From Aurantiochytrium sp. KH105 (lineage: Eukaryota; Sar; Bigyra; Thraustochytrida; Thraustochytriidae): 64,000 nt of DNA. Positions 40,893-52,101 of the stretch are shown one piece after another. The stretch spans positions 1-64,000 of the forward strand of contig BGKB01000053.1 in assembly GCA_003116975.1 (NCBI GenBank), written 5' to 3'. Below the pieces are notes generated by a model that worked only from the letters and a program-made list of their open reading frames with translations, ran no database searches and was not told the DNA's origin. A program made the translations under genes and the position numbers. Every line of letters starts with the position of its first letter. The first letter of the stretch is position 1.

Positions 40893-42355
40893 GCTCCGGT
40901 ACGTTCATCTTGTCTTTTAATCTTTGGCTCCACATTGTCACAACGCTCATCTTCAGACTCGTGTTCCTTAACATCGTCGACGAGAAAATGGAGCCTCTCT
41001 TTGGTCACTCTAAAGCAAACGCCCGCGCGTAAGCTTGCCTCGACCGTGCCATCATTGCGAGGGGCAAGCACCTGCGAAGAAAAGAGATCATTGAACGCTT
41101 GCCAGTGGTCAAAACGGCCGTTTCGGCAAGCGCGCTTGCACGCAAGATGAAAGCAAGGCGCAATAGGAACCGTAGTGTGGGCGTCCACCTGCCAAGACTC
41201 GCGAAAGTCGCCCAAATGTTGGTACTTCCACTTGATCCAACCCGCACCGCACACTACGTAGTGTAGAATGCATGCGCCGTCTGCTGCAACTGCAAGACTG
41301 CTCGCATTTTCAACAATCTTAATCGCAGAGCCGTCCCGCACATCCGCAAAGTTCGTGGCGCTCTGAAGATCCGAGGTCGCAGGCAACACGAATGTGTGCA
41401 CAGATAACGTGCGAGCCCCCGGGATCGCTCGCACTGCTGACTTGCCATTGTCGTACGCCAAAAAGTATTGAGCATTGTCCGTTCGCGCCGCCCAGCTCGA
41501 CATGCACATTTGCACCTTGGCATCGAGTGGCAAGCTCAGGTGGTTACGGCGAAAGAGAGTTACTTGACGAAAGTAATTCCCTACGCGCCGTACTTCTGGT
41601 ACTCCCTCGTGATTCACGTACTTGAACGTGCCAATTCCCCGCTGCTCAAGGTCTGCAAAGTGCTCGGAAGCGGACATGCCCTTGGGCGGAACAAAGAGCT
41701 CATCAATGTCAATGTGAACAATCCAATGTGCGCGATGCGCTTTGGAATGTTGCGCGAGATAAAGTGCATATTCTGTGTTTATGCGTTGACGGATGGGCAC
41801 CTCGTCCAGCTCACGTCCGGCTTCGAGAAGAGCGCTGGCAAGCGGGCTCGTCTTGCTTTGCTCTTGCGCGATTCGCGCGTCTGACCGCAAGAACCAATTC
41901 ACATGAAAAGTACTCGTGGCGTCCGTCTGCGACTCTTCGCGGCACACCCGGATCCATGCGTGTTCGTCATTTACCTCGTGCTGGTCAAAGAAGAGCAAGA
42001 CGCGCGCGAAGCCGACCTCTTTGTGATGACGGAGAAAGGTTCGCAAGACGTCCTCGGCAGCAGTCTCGACTTCGGCAACCTCTGTGTCTATTCCGCCGTC
42101 GTCAGTCTTGGCGGACCCAGCATTCACCCCAGGAAGCGCCAGCGTGCACACAATGGCGGCGTCCACTCGCGTCGCGACCGCGGCCATGATGGTTCTCAGG
42201 CTCCGACGAGGCAACGCCTGAAGGCGAAGAAGAGAGAGATCTGCAACAACGCCGCAACGTCGAAAATAGTGGGCTTTGCTTCGTCTTGCTTGCAACTCTG
42301 ACAGCGGGTTTGAGCAAGACTTTCTATGCAAGCGCGCGCGGCATGCTGACTGCAT
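40739..42355 (-). CDS. DxD glycosyltransferase-like protein (GT92/GT2-related)
   Basis: This encodes 538 residues from the ATG at 42355. An internal ATG at 42187 (MAAVATRVDAAIVCTLAL) starts right at the conserved domain and may be the true start. The core reads AIVCTLAL, then HHKEVGFARVLLFFD, then HWIVHIDIDELF with Asp216-x-Asp218. That is the pattern of metal-dependent glycosyltransferases of the GT92/DUF23 and related GT2 groups. Later GWIKWKYQHLGDF and a Cys-rich CFHLACKRAC occur. No signal anchor is obvious, which is unusual for a Golgi enzyme. A threonine run near the C-terminus comes from a (TTG)n tract at about 40861-40891. Donor and acceptor are unknown. It is divergent from the WDR18-like gene, whose ATG is about 300 bases away. 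Confidence 0.8.
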
Positions 42356-42538
42356 GTTGTCTGCCTCGACAGGAGATCAGCAGCCGGGTCCAGAGATCCT
42401 GGTGTACAGGCCTACTGCGAGTGGGAGAGATTTTGATGCCATGTTTCGCCATGTTTAGTAAGTAAGAAGAAACCCAAAAGAGTTGCGCACAACTCGAAAT
42501 TGGGTTGCGCAGGCGCCCAGCCACTGGCCAGCCAACAA

Positions 42539-42571
42539 GTTGAAGAAGAAGAAGAAGAAGAAGAGGAGGAA
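42539..42571 (+). repeat. GAA-rich tract in the leader of the WDR18-like gene
   Basis: A gaagaa run grading into gaggagg lies about 85 bases upstream of the ATG at 42654. It is purine-rich on the sense strand, as in the leaders of the MDR and ALDH genes. Confidence 0.85.
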
Positions 42572-42653
42572 GGCTAAAACCCGAGACCAAGAGCAAGAAC
42601 TCTTGGGCGAGCGCGAGGGCCGAGGGCGCGCGCGCGAGACGGGCGAAAGGAAA

Positions 42654-44258
42654 ATGGGCGTCGATCGCGAGGATCTCGTGTTTCTGGCCGCGTGCGGCGG
42701 CGGAGCGGCCACAGTCGCGCGAGGAGCCGCCGAGGGAGATGGCGGCGCCGCGGCGACCGTGGGCGCCACCACATCCGGTGGTCCCGGCGCAGGGGTCCCT
42801 GGCGCGGGTGGACGCGTCGGCATGGGCATCTTTGCACTTAAACACGCTGCAACACAGGTGGGGTCGCTCAAGGAGTCCGCCACCGTCGCGAATGGCGTCG
42901 CTGTCGTGAGACGCGACGCCGGAATCAATGGACCCGGCGGGGACCTCGTGGCGGCCATCCAGGACAAAAAGAACACCGTCAAGCTCTGGAACTGGAAAAA
43001 AGAGCAGCCTGCACTTACCTGTACGTCTCCGGAGAAGCTCTGCGCACTCTGCGCGTCGACCGGAGGCGATTTTATTTTGGGCGGTGGCGAGTCTGGCGCA
43101 TGCTATCTGTGGGAGACCAGCTCGGGCGCCCTTTTGCGCGTGTGGAAGGCGCATTACCGCGGCCTTTCTGCACTTCGTTTCGTCGAGGGCGACTTGAATC
43201 TCATTACGGCCGGTAAAGATGCCATTGCACACGTTTGGGACGTCGCGGATCTCCTCGACGCGCGCGTCACCACGCCCCGCCCCATGTTTACATTTTCTGA
43301 TCACTCGCTACCCATAACGCAGCTCTGGAGCGGCCACTTTGGCTCTGACTGCCGTGTGCTCAGCTGCGCCCAGGACCAGACGCTCAAGGCATGGTTCATG
43401 CCTCCCAAGGATTTCCGTGGATCTGCGCTCATTCGCTCCTTCGTTTTTCCAACTGCTCTCTTGTGTGTGACGGCTGACAAGATGGAAACGATGGCCTTTG
43501 TTGGCGGCGAAGATGCCAAAATCTATGAAGTGCCTCTTCGTGCCGGTGCGCGCGAGGACGAAAACATGCTTTCCACCCGCCCTGGAAAGCGGCGCAAACG
43601 GGACGCCTCCTCTGGCGCCTCTGCTACCTATCGTATGCTCGAGGGTCACCTGGGTCCTGTGTCTTGTATGGAGCTGTCTACCGCTGGCACGCTGCTCGTC
43701 TCAGGGTCCCTCGACGGCACCTGCCGTCTTTGGGATACGCTTTCGGGCCAAGCCCTCAAGGTTGTCCGAATGAATGAGGCGTCCAAACCGATCGTCGCGC
43801 TTGTCAGCATGCCCATGCCTGCGGAAATTGCACGTGGTCATGGCGCCAACGTCCTCAAGACGGCGGCCATGGCAAAGTCTGCGACGGTGCCACCCGTGAG
43901 GCCTCTTTTGCGGTATCAGGCCGCGCCAGGTGCAGATAATGCAAAAGCAGTGGTCCAGATCCGAACCTCAAATTTGCGCACGCCACCGATCGCGACTGCA
44001 GCACTGAATGCACCTCTCGACCTGGTGAGCACTTCGCAGACGCACATTGTCGTGCAATCGGGCAAGGCTGACGATACTTTTGCTGGGTCCAATGGACAAG
44101 CTCATGCTGAAGTTGCCGCTCCGGCCTCTGAAAATGCTTTGCGAAAACCTTCTGCGTCGCTGGGCGAGCAAGCAGAGAGCGCAAGGTGGAAGCGTGTCAG
44201 CGCGCAGCTCTACACCACAGCCGTCAGCCAATTCCTCGAGGAGCAGCTCTCCACATAA
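42654..44258 (+). CDS. WDR18/Ipi3-like WD40 ribosome-assembly factor
   Basis: This encodes 534 residues from the ATG at 42654; the upstream frame starts only at TTG. WD40 blades include TVKLWNWKKEQPA, GACYLWETSSGALLRVWKAHYRGLSALRF, AIAHVWDVADLL, FTFSDHSLPITQLW, QTLKAWFMPPK and LEGHLGPVSCMEL followed by GTCRLWDTLSG. The run from GG-x-SG-x-x-YLWE through AHYRGLSAL to DHSLPIT matches WDR18 (yeast Ipi3). In the Rix1/PELP1-TEX10-WDR18 complex this protein helps mature the 60S ribosomal subunit and process ITS2 in the nucleus. The N-terminal 60 residues are Gly/Ala-rich. The C-terminal 90 residues lack blades and end in SRFLEEQL-like helical sequence. Identification is from remembered motifs, not alignment. 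Confidence 0.85.
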   Translation: MGVDREDLVFLAACGGGAATVARGAAEGDGGAAATVGATTSGGPGAGVPGAGGRVGMGIFALKHAATQVGSLKESATVANGVAVVRRDAGINGPGGDLVAAIQDKKNTVKLWNWKKEQPALTCTSPEKLCALCASTGGDFILGGGESGACYLWETSSGALLRVWKAHYRGLSALRFVEGDLNLITAGKDAIAHVWDVADLLDARVTTPRPMFTFSDHSLPITQLWSGHFGSDCRVLSCAQDQTLKAWFMPPKDFRGSALIRSFVFPTALLCVTADKMETMAFVGGEDAKIYEVPLRAGAREDENMLSTRPGKRRKRDASSGASATYRMLEGHLGPVSCMELSTAGTLLVSGSLDGTCRLWDTLSGQALKVVRMNEASKPIVALVSMPMPAEIARGHGANVLKTAAMAKSATVPPVRPLLRYQAAPGADNAKAVVQIRTSNLRTPPIATAALNAPLDLVSTSQTHIVVQSGKADDTFAGSNGQAHAEVAAPASENALRKPSASLGEQAESARWKRVSAQLYTTAVSQFLEEQLST

Positions 44259-44591
44259 GAAAACAAGCAGAGTCTAGGTTTAATTTTTAGGGCAAGAGAA
44301 ATTTTACGTATAAATGTATTCCTGCGAGGGTGGCCTTGCACTTGCAAACTTTTGCTCTCTCTCTCTCGCTCTCTCTCTTCTCTCTCTCTCTCCTCTCTCT
44401 CTTTTGTACGTACGCCCGATCAGCCCTTTTACTTACTGTATAGTATAGGCCTACTACCTCCTTGTTGCGAAGATTCTGACTGCCTGTGAAGGAGCAAGTC
44501 GCAGCAAAGTGTGCGCACGTGCCGCGCGTGCTCTTTGACGACAAGCAAACAAAGAAAGAACAAACCTCAAAATACTTTTTCGGGCAAAAGG
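44259..44591. other. Spacer with a CT-rich microsatellite
   Basis: This 330-base gap between two same-strand genes holds a (CT)n-type tract at 44355-44403, probably in the promoter or leader of the TIR-like/TPR gene. No gene was seen. Confidence 0.7.
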
Positions 44592-47009
44592 ATGCTGCGG
44601 CCTCGGCGGCGCGGCGCCGGCGGCGATGGCAGCGGCGGCGACGGCGGCGACGGCGACGGAGCAAGCTTCATCCCATTAGCGCGGCCCGCTTCCGCCCCGC
44701 GCTCGTGGTTCAGGGCGCCACGGCGCTCTCAATCTCGAGCGCAGGTGGCTCGAGATGGAGGAGACGACGAGGCAGGGATCGAGGGCCGGGCGCGCGCCTC
44801 GTCGCAACGCGGCCTGCGCGCGTTCGCAAGACGCGCCGGCGACGCCGTGTCGCTTGCGTCACAGGCTCGCACGAGCTCAAGGTTTTCAGGGATGCTTGAT
44901 GAAGACGATTGGGCCGCAGAAAAAAGCGACACGCTGAGCAACGAAGTCGTGCGCTACAAAGGCCTGAGTGTTGGCCACTTGCTCGTGCTTATGGAGGGCC
45001 TCCTCAGCGGCGAGTTGGTGCCAGAGGTGCACCTCGTGGTGTGCAAACATAACTTGGAGCGTGCACCAGCGGCCAAGGCTGGCACTACACTATTGCTGAC
45101 TGATTCATCGCGAATGCTTTGGAGAGGTACACTCGGATCCGCACCTGACGCAATCAAGGTGACCTTCTTTGAAGAAGACGTCACGATCAAGTCCCGCGAA
45201 GATTGGACCGTCGAAGACGTGTGCGAGTACTATGTTCTGCCCGCAATGCGCGAAACGGGTTCCATTTACGTTGACGAAATCGACGAGGCGCAGGTGGGAC
45301 TACCTTTTCAAGGCGCCTTCGTGTCGCAGGCACGCAAGACGAAATTTATCGATCTTGTGAATGGTCTCGCATCCCATTATCGCGGCGAGGGCAAGACGAT
45401 GGCGGATACCTTTGTGTGGCTGGACCTCTTTGGTGCAAACCAAGGCCTCTTGACCTCTGAAGACCAAGACGACGAGGTCCGTCGCGAACGCGAGGCGTTG
45501 CTTTCCACAGGCTTGCATCAGGCAATCCGCCGCTTCGATGAACGCATCGTCTTTTTTGATAGTTGGGTTGATCCAACGCCACTGAAACGTGCATGGTGTT
45601 GCTGGGAGCTCTACGGCGCGCTCAAGAGTGGACGCTCTATTCAGCTTGTCTTTCCACAAGGGGAGCAGCAGCGATTCGTTTCGGAGCTCCGCGAAGACTA
45701 CAACCGCGTGATAGGCTTCATTCTCAAGCTCGACACGCGTGAGGCTCAATGTCACAACCCTGCTGACAAGGCACGCATTGACGCTGCTGTCAACACCACC
45801 GTGGAGGGCGGCTTTGCACGTCTCAATGCCGTCATCCTCGCACAGCTGCGGACCTGGTTTGTCAGCAGCACAGAATTTGCTGTTCAAAGCGAGGATGAAT
45901 TCGCTCTGGCAAACGAAGACGACGAGGAAACTATGATGGCGCACGCGCGCTTGCTCTTTCAGGCGAGCCGCCTCATGATTGATCAGGCCTTTTACGAGAC
46001 GGCGCGGGGTTACCTTGCGCAAGCAGTTGCCATAACAGAGCGCTTTGCCGGCCCAGACAGTATCGTCATGGGCGAGATACTTGCCGAGGGCATGGGCAAG
46101 ATCCTGCAGCTCGAGGATCGGCCCGAAGAGGCTCTTGAGGTCCTCGAACGCGCACACCGCATCATACTTTCTCACACGGACGCCGACGATCGCGACCGAC
46201 GTCTCGTGGCCGTTCTCGATGGTATGGGTACAATCTACTTGGGCTTGGGCGAGTACGAGCTTGCTGCCGAGAATTTCAACGAAGCGCGCACTCGCATTCT
46301 CGCCGTCTATGGTCCCAACTACTACGGTCTCACACGCATCTACAACGGCCAGGCGCGCATCCAGCTTGCGACGAACGATTTACCCAAAGCACGCTACTTT
46401 GCGGAGAAAGCGCTCTCCGTTGCGGACATTAGCCTGCGAAAGCGTCATCCCGTTCGCGCCGAGGTCCTCAAGACCCTGGCGACGGTTGCTTCCCGTGAAA
46501 ATGATCACCGCCTGGCCATGCGTCTTTTGCAGCAGGCGCAGCTCATTGCAGAAGAGTCGCTCGACAGCAATCACCCGAGTATTGCCAATATTCTCACTGA
46601 GCGAGCCCTTGAGGCGAGTGCCTTGAAAATGTACACAGATGCGCTCGAACTGCTCCAGCAGGCCATTTCGATCCACGAGACGCGTGGGTCTGAGCACCTC
46701 GCTTACGCCAAGGTGCGCCATAATATTGGCACAGTGGTGGACGCCGCGGGCGACATCGGCCAGGCCATTTCGTGCTTTGAAGACGCCATCCGCATCAAGC
46801 GCAAGATATTTGGAGGTTCCCCGAATCTTAGTTTGGCGGACTCTCTCGAGAACGCTGCAACGTGCTATTTTAAAGTCCGCAACTATGTCATGGCTGCCAA
46901 GCGCATGTCTGAGGTATGCGAGATCTACAACGCTACTCTAGGGAAAGCCCACCCTGTCTCGCGCAAGGCGGCTGCGCGTCTCCGCGTCTACACCTCGTAC
47001 GCCAAGTGA
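44592..47009 (+). CDS. TIR-like domain plus kinesin-light-chain-type TPR protein
   Basis: This encodes 805 residues from the ATG at 44592; the upstream frame has only a GTG start. The first 90 residues are Gly/Arg-rich and probably disordered. At about 240-385 lies a protist-type module: GAFVSQARKTKFIDLV, then DTFVWLDLFGANQ at about 272, then AWCCWELYGALKSG at about 334. This resembles the FVSHAW...WIDLF..NQ...RAWCLWE domain seen in algal and stramenopile proteins, which has a TIR-like look (FISH-type strand, WCxxEL). From about 455 to 790 there are tandem TPRs with the roughly 42-residue spacing of kinesin light chain/NPHP3 repeats (ARGYLAQAVAITERF, ALEVLERAHRIIL, AISCFEDAIRIKRKIFG). It is probably a cytosolic scaffold or signalling protein. 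The TIR relation is inferred, and NADase activity is not claimed. Confidence 0.82.
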   Translation: MLRPRRRGAGGDGSGGDGGDGDGASFIPLARPASAPRSWFRAPRRSQSRAQVARDGGDDEAGIEGRARASSQRGLRAFARRAGDAVSLASQARTSSRFSGMLDEDDWAAEKSDTLSNEVVRYKGLSVGHLLVLMEGLLSGELVPEVHLVVCKHNLERAPAAKAGTTLLLTDSSRMLWRGTLGSAPDAIKVTFFEEDVTIKSREDWTVEDVCEYYVLPAMRETGSIYVDEIDEAQVGLPFQGAFVSQARKTKFIDLVNGLASHYRGEGKTMADTFVWLDLFGANQGLLTSEDQDDEVRREREALLSTGLHQAIRRFDERIVFFDSWVDPTPLKRAWCCWELYGALKSGRSIQLVFPQGEQQRFVSELREDYNRVIGFILKLDTREAQCHNPADKARIDAAVNTTVEGGFARLNAVILAQLRTWFVSSTEFAVQSEDEFALANEDDEETMMAHARLLFQASRLMIDQAFYETARGYLAQAVAITERFAGPDSIVMGEILAEGMGKILQLEDRPEEALEVLERAHRIILSHTDADDRDRRLVAVLDGMGTIYLGLGEYELAAENFNEARTRILAVYGPNYYGLTRIYNGQARIQLATNDLPKARYFAEKALSVADISLRKRHPVRAEVLKTLATVASRENDHRLAMRLLQQAQLIAEESLDSNHPSIANILTERALEASALKMYTDALELLQQAISIHETRGSEHLAYAKVRHNIGTVVDAAGDIGQAISCFEDAIRIKRKIFGGSPNLSLADSLENAATCYFKVRNYVMAAKRMSEVCEIYNATLGKAHPVSRKAAARLRVYTSYAK

Positions 47010-47643
47010 AACTAAATACTATCTATCCTATTTTGCGCCTTATCATCACTCCCCGATAACCAAAATCTACTTCCCAGCCCGTTTGTCTACCTGCAGCTAG
47101 GCTTACTACATACTACAACAAGTAAATCGTCAGACCCGGCCCAGGGTGGTATAGCCAGCGAACGGCTCTGCAGCGCGGCCGAGCTCTCACAGTTACATGC
47201 ATTGCTTTGCCACCTGCGCGTGCGATGGCGTCGTCCCGGAGGGTGACAATCGGCGGAGCGAGCGAGCGAGCGGCAGCGGGCGATCGCGATCGAGCGACGT
47301 CGAGGCTTCGCTGTTCGAGAAGATCACGCGCGTTTCGCTCGAGCAAGCAAGCAAGCAAGCGAGCAAAGCAAAGCAAAGCGCGCTTCTAGGCATTCTTTGC
47401 TCGGTATACTGTTGCGTTTCGGAGACTTGGACGAAGTTGGACAAGCAGAGAAGAGCGAGCGAGCGAGACGGTCCGAGCTGGCACGCGGCAAAACGCCCTT
47501 TTCGAGGGCGTGCGTGCGTGCGTGCGTGCGTGCGCGCGGGCGGGAGAAGAGGCGCAGAGACCCGGCTGGCCGGCCGGCTGCCGGGCTGCCTGGCTGGCTG
47601 CCTGCCTGCGAGGCGGCGACTCTCGCGGGTCCGCAGCGGCGCC
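47010..47643. other. Spacer upstream of the GTPase gene
   Basis: No gene was accepted. The frame of the next gene is open to an ATG at 47197, but that extension is Arg/Ala/Ser-rich and precedes a strong lipid-anchor start. There are gcaagcaa and gtgcgtgc repeats (47340-47365, 47505-47530). Confidence 0.6.
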
Positions 47644-49002
47644 ATGGGCGCGAGCTGGAGCTGGTGCTGCTACTTGGGCGACGACGACGAGGAGGGCGCC
47701 GGCAGCGGCCGCGACGAGGCGCACGTGGCGCTCGTGCGCACGAGGGGCCGCGGCAGGAACCGGTCTGCGGACGCAGACCCGGACGGCATCCTTGAACCTA
47801 TCCGGGCGTCGGCTTTGAGTGCAGAAGACGTCGCCCTCGTTGGGTCTCCCTCCGGAGCCGGGCGCGCGGGGCTCAGAGCGAGGAAAAGCGGCGGCGGCAG
47901 CAGCAGCGGCAGCAGCAGCAGCGGCAACAGCGGCGGCGGCGGCAGCAGCAGCAGTAATACTGGCGCCAGCGACGCGTCGATGAAGCTCGATCTTCAAGGC
48001 CGGGCGAACACGAGCGCATCGTCTTCCGCCGCCATCACGACCAGCACGGCCAAGGCGGACCTTGCAGATGCGCTCGCTGTCGAGGGCAAGGAAATCGAGG
48101 AAGAGAAGGAGGAGACGCGCCTGCAGCTCGTGAGCGTTGGCATTATCGGAACTGGCCGCTCGAGCACAATCAACACGCTCCTCAATTCGAGTTCCGCGTG
48201 CAAGGTGTCAGGCGGACAGCTGCGAGGCACGCGCGGATTTGCCGTGGCCGAAAAACACACATCCGCCGCTCTGCCCGGCCACCGCGCCCTCGAGCTCGAC
48301 TACATTGACTGCGAGGGTCTTCGGCGCGACAAGAATGTGGACGCTGCCGAGTTAAACGCACACTTGACCATGTTAGCTCGTGCCATGGCGCAGCTCCCGG
48401 GGGCGCGGGTTTCGCATATTGTCTTCACGCTTGACCTCGAAGACCGCCAAAATGCTCCTACCGTGCTCAATCTCTTGACCCTCGTGGAAGCCTTTCGAGA
48501 CGTTCGGACGCACTGTTTCCTGTGCATGACCAAGTGGAACTCGAATGCAGTGCAAGCCGAGTGGAACACGGACTTGCGCGAGTACACGCGTGCGAACCGA
48601 CGTGCCAAGTCAACGGCGGGCCTCAAGGGTTCGCCGCCGACGCCATCCCAGATGCGACAAAGCTACTTGGATTACCTTGCGACCTCTTTCAAGCCCAAGA
48701 CCGAGGAGGTTGCCCGCGAAAAGCTCGAGCGCGTGCTCGATTTCTTTCAAGACCGCGTCTTTTGGGCCTACAACCTTGACAGTTTGCAGCTAGAGGACCG
48801 CGAGGAGGGTGAGCTCGGACCCATGTTCGAGCACATGTTTGCTACATATCGTGACGAAGCCATTAAGACGCTCACCGAGCTTGGCGCTACGCCTGTGGCC
48901 GTTGAAAGTATCGAGCTTGTGCGTGCCGTTCTTGCGGATCAGTCGACGGCGCTGGCGACGCGCGCCGTCGCAGCTACCTCTTCGCTTCTAGTTTCTGCCT
49001 GA
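47644..49002 (+). CDS. Lipid-anchored AIG1/Toc34-like (paraseptin-type) GTPase with altered P-loop
   Basis: This encodes 452 residues. The ATG at 47644 gives MGASWSWCC: Gly2 and Ser6 fit N-myristoylation, and Cys8-Cys9 fit palmitoylation, so it is probably membrane-bound. A Ser/Gly-rich disordered linker follows (about 80-115). The GTPase part has GIIGTGRSSTINTLL at 166, DCEG as G3 at 222, and MTKWN (Thr296-Lys-Trp-Asn) in the G4 position. SSTINTLL after the P-loop is typical of AIG1/IMAP and Toc34 GTPases. The invariant P-loop lysine is Arg172, so nucleotide handling may be weak or unusual. The C-terminus is helical and ends without an anchor. The start was preferred over the ATG at 47197 for the lipid signal. 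Confidence 0.78.
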   Translation: MGASWSWCCYLGDDDEEGAGSGRDEAHVALVRTRGRGRNRSADADPDGILEPIRASALSAEDVALVGSPSGAGRAGLRARKSGGGSSSGSSSSGNSGGGGSSSSNTGASDASMKLDLQGRANTSASSSAAITTSTAKADLADALAVEGKEIEEEKEETRLQLVSVGIIGTGRSSTINTLLNSSSACKVSGGQLRGTRGFAVAEKHTSAALPGHRALELDYIDCEGLRRDKNVDAAELNAHLTMLARAMAQLPGARVSHIVFTLDLEDRQNAPTVLNLLTLVEAFRDVRTHCFLCMTKWNSNAVQAEWNTDLREYTRANRRAKSTAGLKGSPPTPSQMRQSYLDYLATSFKPKTEEVAREKLERVLDFFQDRVFWAYNLDSLQLEDREEGELGPMFEHMFATYRDEAIKTLTELGATPVAVESIELVRAVLADQSTALATRAVAATSSLLVSA

Positions 49003-50575
<1,573 letters not shown>

Positions 50576-50740
50576 ATGATGACGACGAACAAGAAGCCCG
50601 ACACGGCGCAGGCCAACGCGTGCATGAACGCGCTGCTGACGAGGTACGAGCAACGGGCGCCCGCCGCCGGTGTGCAGAGCGGCGCGGCCGCGGGGGAGAT
50701 CGAGGAGCAGAAGCAGCTGCAGGAAGAGCAGCGGCAGAAC

Positions 50741-50771
<31 letters not shown>

Positions 50772-51508
50772 GTGGCCGGAACAAGGAAGTAGAGCAGAAG
50801 CCCGTCGCTCACGCAAAGGAGGCCGACGGAGAGGAAAAGGACTACTTTATCCACACGGTGTCGCCGTCGGACACGCTCGGCGGACTCGAGCTGCGGTACG
50901 GCGTGTCAGGGTCGCTGATCCGTCGTCTGAATGGCATGACGAGTGATCGTCTCAATGCGTACCTGCACCTCAAGATCCCCAAGGTGAGCCACACCAAGCC
51001 AACGCACTTGGCGCCTTCCTTGGTCGTTGACAAGAAGACCGAGAAAATGCAGATTCTGCGCGTCTTTCGTATCACCTTTCCCGAAGTCGGCGAGCACGAA
51101 GTCGAGTGTTACATGCGATCCGCCAAGGGATCTGTGCGCGAGGCCCTGCGGCTCTGCCGTCAAGACATTGAGTGGGAGCGCAAGAACAAGAAACTCCTCA
51201 AGACTCGTTCCAAGCACAACGACCAGCTTTCCCATGGACCAGAGCAGGACATTAAACCCTCAAGAAGCGGCTTCTCCTCCTTTTTCTGGAAGTCGTCTTC
51301 TTCAGCAGCATCCTCGCCGTCGTCCTCCTCCTCTAAGAGAGACGCGCGCCGCAAGGCTGCAGAAGACCTTCCCGAGTCAGGATGGCCTTCGATCGACGAC
51401 ATGCTGTTGGCCAACGATCCCGACGGCCCCCGAGTCTCTTTGCTGCAGCGCGACTATCTCCCTCCTTCGCCGCAGATGGGAAAGCTATCTTCTTCCCGCA
51501 AGGCTTAG
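50576..51508 (+). CDS. Intracellular LysM-domain protein (LYSMD-like)
   Basis: This encodes 310 residues from the ATG at 50576; the frame continues upstream but into low-complexity repeats. After a Gln/Glu-rich stretch with a Q-run, one LysM domain sits at about 90-140 (FIHTVSPSDTLGGLELRYG, then SLIRRLNGM and LHLKIPK). There is no signal peptide, so this belongs with the intracellular eukaryotic LYSMD type rather than secreted chitin-binding LysM proteins. A following segment (VECYMRSAKGSVREALRLC) resembles the UBA-like helical piece found after LysM in fungal and other eukaryotic members. The C-terminal third is Ser/Lys-rich and probably disordered, with SGWPSIDDMLL near the end. A ligand cannot be predicted; membrane-trafficking or stress roles are known for some relatives. 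Confidence 0.82.
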
Positions 51509-52101
51509 AGTGGCCAGGGCGTGCTTTTCTTTTTTATTTCTGAGCAAACGGGGGAAGAGCGCACGGACGGGCGTGATTGAGCAACGAGTCTTCCTTTTTT
51601 CCTGCCTCCCCCCTTTCTTCTTCTCCTTCCCTTTTTCCCAAGAATGGGGTCGAAAGAGAGTGGGGAAGTCGAAGAGGGCACGCTTTTCTTCTCATCTCGG
51701 TTCTATTCTTTATTTGTCTTCCAGGCCCTTGCCGGGGCTCTCCACTCCCGTACTACTACGTTCATTTCGCAGGGGCATGCGTGACCGCGCCCCGACTGTC
51801 AAGTAAGCATCAAATTTAACGTTCGTAAGTAAGTAGATCAAGCTCATCAATTTCGCGCAACAGAATTCCTTTGTGCAGACAAGCAGGGTTGCGCGATCCG
51901 GGGCCATGCAGACAATGTGCATGCTTCAAAAGAAATTGCGCAACCTCGTATTTTCGGCGCGAAGACGGTTATTCTGCAACTTGGATGTCTACGCTTCAAG
52001 TGTAAACCATATTCACCCTTGCGAACGCTACGGATGTCTGTCCGTACACAATGTGCAACTGTGGCTGCAATCGCGAAGGCATCAGTGCAGGATGCATCAA
52101 T
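51509..52101. other. Degenerate spacer before the ABCB pseudogene
   Basis: Apart from the duplicated NEDD1 tail (listed separately), no gene was seen. The first 200 bases are C/T-rich and are probably the 3' UTR of the LysM gene. Confidence 0.6.
51821..51992 (-). pseudogene. Duplicated 3' end of NEDD1 (last codons plus 3' flank)
   Basis: This stretch matches 59042-59240, the 3' flank and last codons of the NEDD1 gene, in the same orientation and about 7 kb away. Shared blocks include ggccatgcagacaat, gcatgcttcaaaag and aacctcgtattttcggcgcg. On the minus strand it still reads RLRAENTRLRN like NEDD1, then Phe-Phe and stop, but compared with the gene about 15 bases are missing just upstream and the rest of NEDD1 is absent. 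It is a truncated segmental copy, not an expressed gene as far as can be seen. Confidence 0.8.
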
